A stretch of 64,000 nucleotides of DNA from NCBI RefSeq assembly GCF_021018895.1, contig NC_079373.1, positions 14,852,501 to 14,916,500 on the forward strand, in the 5' to 3' direction. Both the position numbers and the translations under genes were made by a program. The notes beneath the pieces were generated by a model, which saw only the letters and a list, made by a program, of their open reading frames with translations, was not told the origin of the DNA and searched no databases. Positions 24,806 through 55,825 of this stretch are shown here, piece by piece. The number at the start of each line of letters is the position of its first letter. Positions within the stretch are counted from its first letter, which is position 1. The DNA is from Seriola aureovittata. Lineage: Eukaryota; Chordata; Actinopteri; Carangiformes; Carangidae.

Positions 24806-26966
24806 ATACTACATTTTTAAAACGTTTGTGTGCACAAATGCATTGCTATATGCTCTTTTTTTAATGAAGGGTCAGCTGGCAGTATGCACGGACAATGTAA
24901 CAGACCTCTCCATCACCGACTCCCAGAGAGAGAAAGGCGAGGGAGCAAACTCTGTCAAGACCTTCATCTGTCAGTCAACAATTATCCCAGCTAGTGGTCG
25001 AGGCTTCCACACAGCACTCTCCTCGCAGTCCATTAACCTGGCTGACACATTCCTTGGTTAGTAGGTGGTCATGGGTTGCTGGCATTATGTAATGCACAAT
25101 CATTGTTAGTGCGGAGAGCTGTGTTTGGGAGGTTTCACACTGCTGTTTTCTCTTAAGGTTAAATTAACGACACAGAGGAGATGAGACATAAAGAGAAAAG
25201 ATGGTATTTGTAACATGAATTGTGCCTCTACACAATAAACTGAGTTTTCTTTGTATGTTATGAACAGGAGCAACAGTAGATAATACACTTGATGGAATAA
25301 GGGCTAGACCAGAGCTGTACCCCCAGACCTCTAAGAAAGTCCCTGATGTCAACTTCTACTACAGGTACATCTGTCATTTCAGACGGTTTTTTTTTCTACG
25401 TCAAAAAAACATGAGTGCTCTAAGGTTCTCTCTTGCTTTCTGTGTGTTTGTTGATAAGGTCCTTTGAGGCGACCTCATCTTGCGATTCGGGTCGGAGTGC
25501 AGTGGTGACACTTCGCTGTAACCCAGAGAAGAGCACTAAAGGAGAGCTCTCAGTTCCTAGGTACTACATCTCTGTAACTGTTTCTCCAGTGTCCCGTGCT
25601 GAATCGCTCCTAGTCATTTTTACCAACAACTGGCATTACCTTTGTCCATGCTGTGATGTGGTGTAGAAGTGACAAAGTCTGTGTTTGTCTATTGCAGTCA
25701 GTGCCCTGCAGGAACATGTGATGGCTGCACCTTTCATTTTTTATGGGAGAGCTCAGGGGCTTGTCCCACATGCACAGAGAGAGACTACCATCGGATTGAG
25801 GGAGCCTGCAAGAGAGGACACCAGGTGTGTGTGGTCATAGTAAGAACCGGTGCAGTTTTGTTCTGGTTCTTTGGCAAAGCATTTTTCTCACCCACATCTG
25901 ATGGGCCTATTTAATAAACCCAAGTCTAAGAAGGGTTATGTTCCCATTGTGGATGCAAACATCCTTAAAGCTGAAAGTCAGCACTTTAATAATCTTTGTC
26001 TCACTTGAAATGTAGTGTACACTGTCCAAATACTTACAGATGGAACAGTATTTGTGCAAAATTCATCTATAAAATTTCCAGTGTATGTTCTGGCTCTATC
26101 ACATTCTTACTTAATGCTATATATTTGTGCGCTCATCCTCAGGACCTGCTGTATGTGTGGACTGAACCGAAGCTGTGCGTGGGAGGTGTGACCTTGCCTG
26201 AAAAGAAAACGTTGCCATGTGAAGGTATGGAGTTCTGGATACGGCTCGGTGCAGGGCTGGGAGCCTTCACTGCGGTGCTGCTTGTCTCCCTCACCTGCTA
26301 CTTCTGGAAGAAGAACAAACGGTACCGTTTCCTTGTTGCTCTCTCCCGTCTTCCATCTTTCTTCCCTCCTTAATCCCTCCATAACTCTTCCTCTTCGTTA
26401 ACTTTTTCCCTCTTCCTGCCACACTTTTCTCCCATCCATCCTCCATGTCTTCTTCCTCCCTGTCCTTACTTCTGTCTTCCCCCTCTCCTCTTTTCCTACT
26501 TTCTCTCTTCCTTCCTGAAAACTCCTCCTGCCATTCTTTTCCCTTCAGAGTGTCTGTCACGATTCGGGTGGGCAGCATTATTCTTCTTCTTGTATTTTCC
26601 TACAGTATTGATTCTGTCACTTGTCTCTTTGCTAGGTTGGAGTATAAGTACTCCCGGCTGGTGATGTCTGCCAATAAGGAGTGCGAGATGCCAGGAGCTG
26701 ACAGCTGTGCTGTGATGGAGGGAGAGAACGAGGGAGACATGGAGGATGAAGTTGTCTACACGAAGCCCTCTCTGCTTGGCAAACTGAAAGCCATAGCATC
26801 CAAGGTGAGAGTAACAGTATTGTTTTACTTTTACTGAGATAAAATGTTGCTATGGTGAAAGTCTTTCACACTATTGTTTGTTTTTTTCTGATTTTAGGGA
26901 AATGGTGAGAAGTATGAAAATGTGCAGCTGAACTCATCTCATTCGAAAGCATTGGTGTGGAGCTAG
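14301..26966 (+). CDS. elapor2: ELAPOR2 (KIAA1324L), type I membrane protein, complete
   Basis: The spliced product is 1000 residues, close to the roughly 1030 I recall for human ELAPOR2. It begins with a signal peptide in residues 1-26 (hydrophobic [17 protein letters not shown]); the start ATG has A at -3. Cys-rich growth-factor-receptor-like modules follow: [14 protein letters not shown] near residue 40, the [20 protein letters not shown] repeat near 370 and [17 protein letters not shown] near 395. A mannose-6-phosphate-receptor-homology region lies at about 640-855 ([20 protein letters not shown]). One transmembrane helix lies at about 893-917 and a cytoplasmic tail of about 80 residues follows. 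The tail holds YSRL (927-930), a YxxPhi endocytic signal, and acidic segments around [18 protein letters not shown] family proteins act in endosome/lysosome and trans-Golgi membranes and are linked to autophagy, and ELAPOR2 to BMP signalling (established knowledge). The tail motif [11 protein letters not shown] and synteny with grm3 favour ELAPOR2 over ELAPOR1. All exon phases join without a frameshift. Confidence 0.93.
16707..16927. mobile_element. piggyBac-like MITE with TTAA target duplication
   Basis: TTAA (16703-16706) and TTAA (16928-16931) flank 221 bp. The ends are inverted repeats: CCTCCTAGGACCTGGCG at the left and CCTCCTAAGACCCGAGC read inward from the right. The interior holds short palindromes such as CCACATATGTGG. 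It lies in elapor2 intron 2 and has no ORF, so it is non-autonomous. Confidence 0.7.
22170..22615. repeat. Repeat family A, copy 2, inside elapor2 intron 10
   Basis: This is a full-length copy with inverted ends: AAAGGAATAGTTGCACATTT at the left, and AAAGGAATAGTTCAATCGCA read inward from the right. The interior has GTTAGCTCAGCTTAGCAC and its inverted partner CTTAGCTAAGCTAAC, so the copy can fold into a long hairpin. It makes up most of the 605-bp intron. Confidence 0.7.
24753..24800. repeat. (AC)24 microsatellite in elapor2 intron 15
   Basis: A perfect CA tract on the transcribed-sense strand. It begins 16 nt after the donor of a 132-bp intron and fills over a third of it. Confidence 0.97.
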
Positions 26967-27620
26967 GATAGTGATAAAGTGAGTGGGAGTGAGGGGCGAG
27001 ACCAGACCTCTCAAAAGACTCTCCACTGATGGACCCCTTTAATCAGCCGCCCCCTTTATGAGCTTTGGTACCTGGATTACCGGCTGTGTGTACATATACA
27101 CATGCACACATCAGGCACCTGGAGCCAGGTTCAGAGAAGTCACACTAACATGCTGGCCTTAAAGCTTGGTACTACAGAGCCGTCCAACTCGAAGCATAGT
27201 ACTGTGAAGCAGGTGTGTGTGGTAGACACTTCCTGGTAATGTTCTGATTCAAACTGATGTCAGAAAGGGTGTTAGAAGAGCTCAGGGTAAGACGAGGACC
27301 TACTTGAGATGTTCTGTTTCTATTTATACAGTCTGTGTAGTGTCCAACATTTCTTTAGGCAACCATGGTGTATTTTTCCATCAGGATCACCATGGTTAGT
27401 GTGTGTATGTGTGTGTGTGCATCTCCCATAGACGTTTACACAGACTGGTATATTTTGGCCAATAAAAAGCCTATATCTTCTCATATTTTTGTTCTTTTGC
27501 TTTGTTGAAGTCACTGCATTGAGATCTGCTGACTAATTGAAAATGAAGATGTCATACAATGCTGACGAAGTTGTGGTATTGACTGTCAATATGTGTCAAA
27601 TAAATGATGTATTTGTGTAG
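26967..27620 (+). other. elapor2: elapor2 3' UTR
   Basis: This non-coding sequence lies directly after the elapor2 stop codon. AATAAA occurs at 27461-27466 and again at 27599-27604. The second is followed within about 20 nt by a GT-rich stretch, as expected of a cleavage site. The 3' UTR is therefore probably about 0.65 kb, with a shorter alternative of about 0.5 kb. Confidence 0.55.
27599..27604 (+). terminator. elapor2: Poly(A) signal AATAAA of elapor2
   Basis: This is a canonical AATAAA hexamer 633 nt after the stop codon, with a downstream T/GT-rich element (ATGTATTTGTGTAG). The AATAAA at 27461 is an alternative upstream site. Confidence 0.6.
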
Positions 27621-29710
27621 AAGTCGACCCAGTTTGATTCATTACTCTGTAAGCAGTTTCTTTTGAGAAAACTACCAGTGGACTTGGAAACATAGATACG
27701 GTATGTATCTGGGATAGAATCTGAAATAATAATTACAAAAACAACAACAAAAAGAACAACAAAGTAAGATCATGTCTTTTAATTACAAGATTTCTTCTTG
27801 TAGTGACAAATATTCACCTGGTTTAACTCTTTTTGAGATTATTTTATAATGAGAATTATTAATGGACTTCTCCTTAAGGAAAAAGCACAGTTTACATTAT
27901 ATTTACATGTCAGACATGTAAATAAGACATGTCAAGAAGTTTAATCAGTGTTTTCACTCCGTTTGAAAAACTTGAGTGGTGCAGCAGCTGAATATGTTAC
28001 TAGACAAGCTGAGCTTTCATGGGGGCTGAATGAAGCTTGTAATATTAAGATGATGATTTGACATTTTGCTGATCAAAACTGATTTAACATCTGATATAAT
28101 GTCACATATTTACTAACTGAGGTTTTTCCTGATCAACTTGCGATTCATTTCTTTTAGTTGTGAGGATGGATTGAACTCTGCACTCGACCAGATTTATTTC
28201 CTTGTAAACATTCATCCGTCCAAGGATTTGTGTCTTGTGTGGCCTAAAATTATTCAGTGCTTCAAAAGACTCTGTCGCTTTGCTTACAAAACAACTTTAT
28301 CAAACTGTAGAGTTTTGGCCTGCCTTTATATAACAGCTGCTATATGTCAGTGGCCTAAAATGAGCTAATCCCTGATATGATATCCCACAAGCTGGGGTCA
28401 CAGGAGTTTAGTATTATTATAACATGATGTATTACTTTCAAAATGACCATAAAACAAGTTACATCACCAGCTCTGGGTCAGAATTGGCTACCTTAAGAGT
28501 TTCTTGTATTTGAAACTAAACTGCCCCATGATAAATGGGTTCATGGTGTAGCCAACAGTTTTGTGTTCTGCAAGCATGGATATGATTACAGGGACTGAGC
28601 TGCCCAGTGTCAAAGTTTGAGTTATTGATATAATGTGAATGTTATACAGCTTACACAGCTTAAGTGGAAAACTAGTTTGAGCTTTCAGTGTGTCCCATTT
28701 GGGTTTAAATAATCTTTGACAGCATAATAATATTAATTTGATGGGGCACAGTAACTGAAAATTTCAGGTTCTCACGCCACATCCAAGCAGCACTTTACAT
28801 GTGAATATTCTAAAGATATATTAATGCATCGCGTCTTTAATATTGTGTGACCCTTGTCACAACATGCCCTCAGTTTATTTTATATCTAATGTGAAAGGAT
28901 CAAAGATATTGAGTCAGGTTTTGTGTAAATCACAATTATATGTTTTTATGTTAATTCTTTTTTGAAAACTCTGAAGCTTCTGTGGCTCCAACACTTCACT
29001 TTTCTCCCAGGCTCTCCTGTAGAGGGCAGTGGACAACAGAGAGATGATGAAAAGCAACTTCTCACACTGTTTTATCTCACTGTCCTCTTTCATTTTTATC
29101 AGCCTCCTTTTGCTTCCTTTCAAACTGAAATTAGAAATACAAGTATATGAAAATTGTTTAACTAGTCTGTTAAACATGCGTGCTGCCCACGTATTTAATG
29201 AGTATGGAAATTCCTGCTTGCAGTATAGAGAAGGGTATGAAATTTCTTCATCTAATGTCCCGCTCTTACCACCAGAGGGCGATCATTGCTAGGCTACAAG
29301 AAAAGAATCAACATCCAGCTCTGCGAAAGTAATAACTATAGATGTTATGATGTTGCCAGGAAAAAAAAAGAAGCTGGAATGGTCTAAATCATTTTAACAA
29401 CAACTTGTCATGTCCCTTACTTTTCTACAAAAATCAAAACACACACACTGTGTCAGACTGTTGCTGAGGGCAGCATAGGACAGAAAACTGTTGACAGACA
29501 CTGTGTCCTATCTTTAGCTTTCTGTCTCTGTGTTTATTTCAGTCTTTCTTGTGCTGAGACACTGAGCCTGCACACTGGAGTGCATTGTCCTGCAGCAGGG
29601 AGCACTCCGCTAGCTGGTTTAATTGGAGTGCCATCACTTAAGGAACAGATTAGGCAGTAGTGTTGGAGACATCTTTCAACATTTGCCAACACACGCTATG
29701 AATAGAGTCT

Positions 29711-29741
<31 letters not shown>

Positions 29742-31529
29742 TCTGTGTGTGTGTGAAATAGGGGGTGAGGGTCTGTTAATGTTGCTGAAGTGACAAATCA
29801 TTCTACACTTGCGTCAAACATTTAGATTTTTTCGACTCTTCCCACACAGGCACGCTGAACTCCTATTTTTTATTTTTTTGGAGCAGGATAGACCAGACAC
29901 AGAAGGACGAGCAGACAACACCAGCTGTTTGCTTGTTGTTATTTATTATGATGTCATCACAGCCTCGTTATTGCACGTATCATAAACACTGAACTATTGC
30001 TTTGTGACTGGCCAGTTCCAGAGTTCAGCTCGACCACAGCTTCATTTCGCTGCAGAGATCTTGTCTTGTTTCAAAGCCCAGAGGCCAAGGACACATTCTG
30101 TTATATAGCGGGGGCTACAGCACAGAGACCTTTGTAGAGCACATGGCAGTTGGCAGAGGCTGAATACAGGGACAATGTCCGTAGTCGATGGCTTGCTGTT
30201 TGAAAGGGATATTCATGAGTAAAGCCAATTAAGGAAGATTCCAGGGAGTTAGTGAGTGCATGAGATGATAAACTGTAGTGTAGTGTAGTGAGAAAGGTGA
30301 TGTATTTCAAAGTGATGCATTTCCTTTACATCTGAATCCCATTTTCATTTTCCCATACACTCTCCAGCTCCTTTATCTGCCCTCCCCTCATCCCTTTTTC
30401 CAACCTCCTCAAGGCTGCCTCGTTGGCATGTGCTGCAGCAGGCACACAGATCTGAGTCCTTCAGTGTCCGTGTGGGCTACCAATCTGTTGGTGTGGCTTA
30501 GGTGGTCCTGGCTGAGACCAACTCATCAGCAAGTTTCACACATCGAGTGGAGATGAGGTGGCAGGGGAAAGGTTGAAGGGGTAAGGCGGATTGAGAAGGA
30601 GAGGGTCAGTGGGAGAGTGTGAGACTGTTGTCCGAGACTAGTCCCCGGACTAAGTGAGAGGAGAATCAGGGTTAAGTGCTCTATTTGTGCGGCCATTAAA
30701 AGCTGGGAGTAGAGTACTGGGCCTTGCTGAGCCAAATCTCATCAGTCACTGCCAATTTGAATCAGAACCAGCAACCCGTTTTTTCCTCTTTCTATTCCTC
30801 TTCTTTTGCCCTCTCCTCACCCCTCCTCCCACCCTCCTCTCCATGCAGACAAACACACATTCCAGCAGCGGATGTGGCGGTGGTTGTCCATAGCAACCTG
30901 CCATGCGGGGTGTATCTTGTGGGAGCAGGACCACTGAGTGAATGGCTAAGCCGTCTGCTAACAAAGACTGTGAATCTCTGAGATGCTTTGAGCTTCCATA
31001 GAAGCACTGTGACTTCTGGGCTGTGGGAGTGCTTTACATAATCCAGCGGCAGCTCCCCTCTGCTCTGCCACATCGCTTTCTCCCTCCTGCTCTCTGCGCC
31101 TAACACACACGCCCCAATGTAGGTCGGTTTCGCCTTGGCGCATCCTCTAAAATTCTCCCAATCTATCATTCAATGTGATAATCTCAGGGTGCTGTTGGAG
31201 TCCGGTCAGCAGATGAATGTTCAACAGTTCTGCCTCCACCTACTGTGTGATTTTTTTTACATGGAGAAAACAGATTTAAAATGCTTGTCTGTTGAAGCAA
31301 ATAAGTGATTCTGATCAAAATATCTTGTTAGAAATATCAAGTATAACAGTAACACTTTATGTTAGACAACATATTATAGTATGTGACCATTTAAGATCAG
31401 TCTAACAATAATTTACTACCATCCTAAATGCAATAAATTCTTGCACAAGAGGCCACTCTTTAAAATGAAATATCCTGAAATGTGAAATTAGTCCACTAAT
31501 TTAAGCTATTTAGATTTCCTTAGAACAAC
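27621..31529. other. elapor2-grm3 intergenic region
   Basis: No coding exons are supported. It includes TG repeats (29710-29734) and a more GC-balanced, non-repetitive block at about 30370-31200 that could hold conserved non-coding sequence. Both flanking genes point towards it. Confidence 0.6.
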
Positions 31530-33533
31530 TTTATTCATATGCGTTTTCATCATTTATTCCCCCCTGCAGCAGAGAGTTTGTCACATTTCCAGCCAGAGAC
31601 AGAGAGTTTGAAGGGTATGAATGTTTTGATAAGTGTTATGTATGTTATGCATATGAGTCCTACTCTAACATCCTTTTGTTAGCCGGGATCTGCCAGCAGC
31701 TGACACCGTGTGCTCTGCCTCCTCTTGTGAGCCTCTCTGGGACTGCCGAAGCCAGCTGCTCCACCGTGCCTCTCAACGTCAACACATTTAACACAGGCAT
31801 GTAAACCGCACACTTCAGTAGGTCGACGAGTCAAAGACTTCATCTTAATGGTATATGAGCTTCTCTTCCCCTTCCTTCTTTTATTGGAGCTGCTAAGGTG
31901 TTAAAAAAAAACTTAAAATCAGTGTGATGGGAGTCTATCAGAAATATCCATTTGAAGACTGGAGACTTCTTTCTCCATAGACTGGAGAAAGACAAGGGGG
32001 TGGGGGGTAGAGAAAGTAATTTTAACCTAAGAATTCCTTAGAGTCACTGGTTCAACATTTCAGGTAAACAATCAATAGCAGAAGGCTCGGTAGGGAATAA
32101 AACTAACCGGCATAGTGTTGCCCTGAAACATATACTCTATACTGAGGTCACTTTTACATTTACCAAACAAGGATTTGCAGCTGGTAATGTAAAACTGACC
32201 TTTTTACAACCTCTGCCTGGAGCACTATCGAACATACATTAAGGCACATCGCCAAATTCAAAACAACACCACATACCGTATCAGTGGGGCACAAAGACAT
32301 AAGCTACCACTCCCCTGTAGTTGGAAAAATTCAACATGTGTTCAGCAAAGCAGCCGGTTTTCCTTCATTACCGTTTGAGTCATTTGAGTACAAATTCATA
32401 ATAAGCGAGTGAGACACCCATTTGTTTTGGTTTGACAGAACTATCCCAGCACTGTCTGTATTGACAGTTTTGAGGCAAAAGAAATACATTTGCTGTGCTT
32501 TTCAGTCCTGCCATTAGTTATTATTAGCAATCCATTACAGCAGTCCCTCTAAGCAAACAGGAGTTTGAGAGTGGGAGTGAACATAGTGTTGCTTTGGTGA
32601 ACACATGTCTGGAATTATGGCCATTTAGATAAAGGGATTCCATGATCAGAAATAGAAAAATGAACATTTGTATCAAAAGCAAAAACAAAAACAGCTAAAA
32701 TGGGTTTTCTTTATACAGATCTAGGATGGAAATCACATCTATCAAGATGCGTTCAGATGAATTCTCAAACTGAAAATTGTGTTCTGGCACAGTATAACTG
32801 TAAGTTGACTAGTTTGATGGATTTTTTTTTTGTTTTTTTTTTGTACATGTCCGTTCCAGCCGCTAGATCCTATCCAGTTTATGCTTCTGTCCACATTCAT
32901 TCTAGGGTTACAAGACTGTAACATTGTGCTGTTTGAACCATCAGTAGTATAATATACAAATGTACAGATACACAATAGAAATGCATACATAATCGGTTAT
33001 AACAATGAGACCTACAAAAAAGCATGAGAATAAAAAGTCTGTGGGATATTGCAGGTGAGGCAAGCATAGCCACAAATGTGCATCCAGACTGAGGGACACA
33101 CACGCCCTCCTACCATGATTAAGCACATTTCTATTTACACCGCATCATAACAAAGCTATCAAAAACAAAGGCTCCAAAAATTCCTCCTAAAAACTTTTTT
33201 TGTTCTTTTGTTTCTCTACTTACAACAATGTCGATTCCATGTATGTACATCCCTAGAAAATAATTTAATTATAGTTACACACTTTCTACATTTGTGAAAC
33301 AATACAGTTCTAGTCCACAAGGAAGGTTGTGTGTTTGTTTGTGCGTGTATTTGGGTGTGTGTGTACATATGTGTGTGTGGGTTTTTGTGTATGAGTGTGT
33401 ATAGTGTGTGTATAGTGTGTGTATGAGTGTGTATATTGTGTGTATGAGGTGGGGAAAGATGGTTGAAGGGAGATACTGTTCATGGATTGGCTAACAGTCG
33501 CAGGGGCAGGTTTAGAGAGTGGACTGTATGTGG
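31530..33533 (-). other. grm3: Probable grm3 3' UTR
   Basis: Sequence downstream of the grm3 stop codon contains no other gene signal. The - strand hexamer AATAAA appears at about 31530-31535 and 31553-31558 (TTTATT on the + strand), which would make the 3' UTR about 2 kb. GT/CA-rich low-complexity sequence (33330-33450) and T-rich runs (32820-32845) lie within it. The true end cannot be fixed from sequence alone. Confidence 0.3.
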
Positions 33534-52751
<19,218 letters not shown>

Positions 52752-53073
52752 CTGGACATCAGTCCTGCTTGGAGAGAGGAGAGGAGGAGAGGATGGAGAC
52801 ATAACTCAGACACACGTGTCACACAACAAATCACAAAGCTGTCAGAGGCTGCACGATGAAATACTTTTCCAAGTGTTACTATAAAGTATAAAGACAGCAA
52901 AGTAGACCTTTATTGGAGTTTTGGGACACTGTTAACAAGGGCTCAAAGTCGTTTCCACTTCACAGCCAAAGCCAGCCATGACTAAAAGGGATATGGAACT
53001 GTTTGGAGATTGTACCCCACTCTTCTCCAACATCCCCCTCCCTTACATCACCCTGTAAACTTTCTTCTTGAAA

Positions 53074-53104
<31 letters not shown>

Positions 53105-53271
53105 CGTGCGTGTGTGTGTGTGTTTGCCCCTGGTTGTATCAGGATTAGCCAGCTTAGATGGCTGGTTGATACATGAGCCCAGACTTCTCATGCCACAGAT
53201 CAGAAAAGCTTCTCTAATCTGATCTCTGTTCCAACAATTCTCTGCTCGTCCATGAGTTTATACCCGTAAGT

Positions 53272-53320
53272 ATGTGTGTATGTGTGTGTGTGTGTGCGCG
53301 CGCGCGCGCCTGTGTGTGTG
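53272..53320. repeat. (TG)n(CG)n(TG)n alternating purine-pyrimidine tract
   Basis: TG repeat passing into a CGCGCGCGCGCG run (about 53296-53309) and back into TG. This is a classic Z-DNA-prone sequence, about 0.75 kb upstream of the grm3 start codon. A similar TG/CG tract lies at 53074-53122. Confidence 0.9.
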
Positions 53321-53741
53321 TATTATCAGATTTATTGCTCCCCCTCTCGCCTGCATAATTACAGTGTGAGGACTGAATGCATTTTACCATGAAAGAAGCT
53401 AACTGACAACAATGAGGCCAACAACAGCTGATGTTGCTTATCATAGCTTACAACTCAATTAAAGCTATCACTCTGTGTTTTGACAGTTTCGTTCACTAAC
53501 ACACTCCACCTCTGCTACTGTCAGAGACCGTCTAAAATATTTCAGTAGACAACACAGCTAGAGAACTTGTAAACAAGCATGGCGTGTCCCAGGTCAAGGG
53601 AGGTGATGCTGCTGTTTAAGCTTGAGATACTTGCTGGGACAGCGGGAAGAGGTGGGGTCAGGGTAACTTGTCGGGTGAGCTTTTGAGTGGCATGTCCTTT
53701 AGGATAGCAATGTTAGCCTGTCGGTTGGTCAGCCCTCCACT

Positions 53742-54100
53742 CTCATCCAGGCTGAAATATCTTGACAACCATTGGATGGATTGTCATGACTTCTGGCACA
53801 GATATACATGGTTTCCAGGGGATGAATCATAATGACTCTGGTGGTCCCCTGACTTTTCCTCTAACACCCCCATGAGGTTGCCATTAATGGTTCCGAGTGA
53901 AATGTCTCGAGAGCTATTGGATGGATAGCCATGAAGTTTGGTACAGATATCAATGTCTCTCTCAAGGTGAATAGTAATAAATTGATCCTCAGACTTTTCA
54001 TCCAGCAGCGCCATCAGGTCAAAATTTCTGTTTGTCCAGTACTTTGATTTACATACCTGCAAAACTAGTGCTTATTATCAAGCGTTACGGCTGTAGACTG
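53742..54100 (+). repeat. Repeat family B, copy 2, upstream of grm3
   Basis: CCATTGGATGGATTGTCATG, TCTGGTGGTCCCCTGACTTT, GAGCTATTGGATGGATAGCC and CATCAGGTCAAAATTTCTG correspond in inverse orientation to the copy at 41276-41860. It is truncated after the TACCTGCAAAACTAGTG part. Confidence 0.6.
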
Positions 54101-54619
54101 TAGTCCAAACAGTCAAAGCCAAATCACTCCCCTTTTCATTCATTAGCTATTCTCTAAATAATCGACATTCAGTAGTGAGCAGTAATTTGAGTTTTTTGAA
54201 ACTTACTTCTCATCGTCATTTTTGTATCATTTGAACACTCAAGTGAAATAACTCCTTTGTGCACTATATTTACAGTCAGTCATTTTATTGGAGTGTCTGA
54301 GTGATGCAAAAATGACAAGATGATAAGAAGTTGCTTGACATTTGACTGTGCCTTGTTGTTCCTCATTCAATGATACTTTCACACATGTCCTATATGCTTT
54401 AACTTCCTGTTCCCAGGCCAAACAGTCAGTAATCAAATCCATGAGTGTCTTTAGAATCGGGCATCGAAAATCTTGGAGAAAAGCAAATGCGATATCATCA
54501 TTGCCACATTTTAAGTACAACATTTAAGTTTAACAAACTTTATTGATTTTCATTATGTAAAGCTTGTGTTTGAATGATTAAATGAACTGGCTCCTCAGCC
54601 TTGCGAGAGACTCCAGAGC

Positions 54620-54814
54620 TGCAGCAGATCCACCAGAACAGCTTTAAGTGGCAACTGTAAAATTTCATTCTGCAAAACAGCTTTTGCTCAGACAGCTTTG
54701 TCTGTCAAAGGAGCAAAGTCCTGGAATTCGCTTCCTGATCACTTCAAATTCATTGCAAACGTCACAACTTTCAAGAGAGCTACCAAATCCTGGTTGATTC
54801 AGCAACAAACCTGA
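54620..54814 (+). mobile_element. 3' remnant of a non-LTR (LINE) retrotransposon ORF2
   Basis: The + strand reads, without an ATG, ISFCKTAFAQTALSVKGAKS followed by WNSLPDHFKFIANVTTFKRA and TKSWLIQQQT-stop. The pattern KGAKxWNSLP...FKRATKxWL is typical of the very C-terminus of L2/Rex-like reverse-transcriptase ORFs. Upstream reverse-transcriptase motifs are absent, as expected of a 5'-truncated copy. It lies about 2 kb upstream of grm3. Confidence 0.6.
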
Positions 54815-55793
54815 ACTCATGTCTAATTTTTTTTGTACCTTTGTTACTACTAAATGTTTCTTTTATTTTATTTTGGTGTGTTCACTTTACCTAATTTTTA
54901 CCTCACTATTATAGTTTACTGTAGCTAGGTTAACACTAATTCTGTATTTTATTGAATCTTACTGCTGTACTCACTTTACCTCTTATTTTTAACAAAAACC
55001 CTTCATAAACACTATTATACTTGCATCAGATAGCTGTTCAGTTTTAATTGTATGTATATTGTATCTGTCCATATCAAACAAACCATAAAGAAATAAATTA
55101 TACCTAATTTCCACCCTGTATTAACATGCAGTCTGTATCTGGATATCTGGATAATGACATTATCATCATGGGCCTTTTCATTTACAGCTGGTTTTAATAA
55201 AGCGTTGCCACTATCTTGATTGTGCTTCTTCAAAATGTGGCCAAACTGTCCAGATTGAACTTCCACCTGGCTGACATCCAATTACAATGATCTCTAGTGG
55301 TCTCTCTTGGTCTATAATGGTGCATTATACACCATGCTTTAAAGCGCATTTCTTTTCTTATTTCTGATTCAAATGAGATATCCAGATGTATATGTATGTT
55401 TGGTGGAATGGCATATTAAAGTCAGTCTATCCCAGCCCTTGCTGCATTGCTGTTTTGACCTTTCTTTTCTCACAACTTCCACAACTTTTTTTTATCATCT
55501 GTAAGAGATAATATATAACCTATTCCAACTCTAGTTTCCGTTTCTTTATGTGTTTATATCTTTTAAACTGTCTAGCTAATGCAAACTCTGTAAAAGCCCT
55601 AAGTAGGAAATAGCTTTCTTCTTATAAATTCTCTCATGTCTCCCTTGCACTTTCTTCAGTCCTCCGGAGAGATAAGACAGAAGCTGGAGGTTGACGTTTT
55701 GACTATGAAGATCAATCTAGACCAAGGATCTGGCTTGTAGTGAAATTTCTGTTGATTGCTGGCATCTCCGGCCTAAACCCTGGCTTGTGTGTG

Positions 55794-55825
<32 letters not shown>

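Larger units (their letters stand above)
14301..26966 (+). other. elapor2: Exon map of elapor2 (22 coding exons)
   Basis: Coding exons read from splice sites and continuous translation: 14301-14396, 16050-16170, 17940-18129, 18214-18361, 19222-19311, 20035-20140, 20233-20385, 21473-21561, 21667-21847, 21965-22093, 22699-22789, 22889-22991, 23080-23217, 24185-24448, 24564-24737, 24870-25056, 25268-25364, 25459-25560, 25698-25824, 26143-26321, 26636-26804, 26898-26966. All introns are GT-AG. The summed length is 3003 nt including the TAG stop. Introns 1 and 2 are the longest (about 1.7 kb each); many others are only 84-140 bp. If exon 20 is not spliced, it runs on for 17 codons ([17 protein letters not shown]) to a stop, giving a receptor with a short alternative tail that lacks the YSRL signal. 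I did not verify this form. Confidence 0.88.

Noticed and set aside
28138..28368. 76-codon ORF downstream of elapor2
   Set aside because: No recognisable domain, no splice context and AT-rich intergenic composition.
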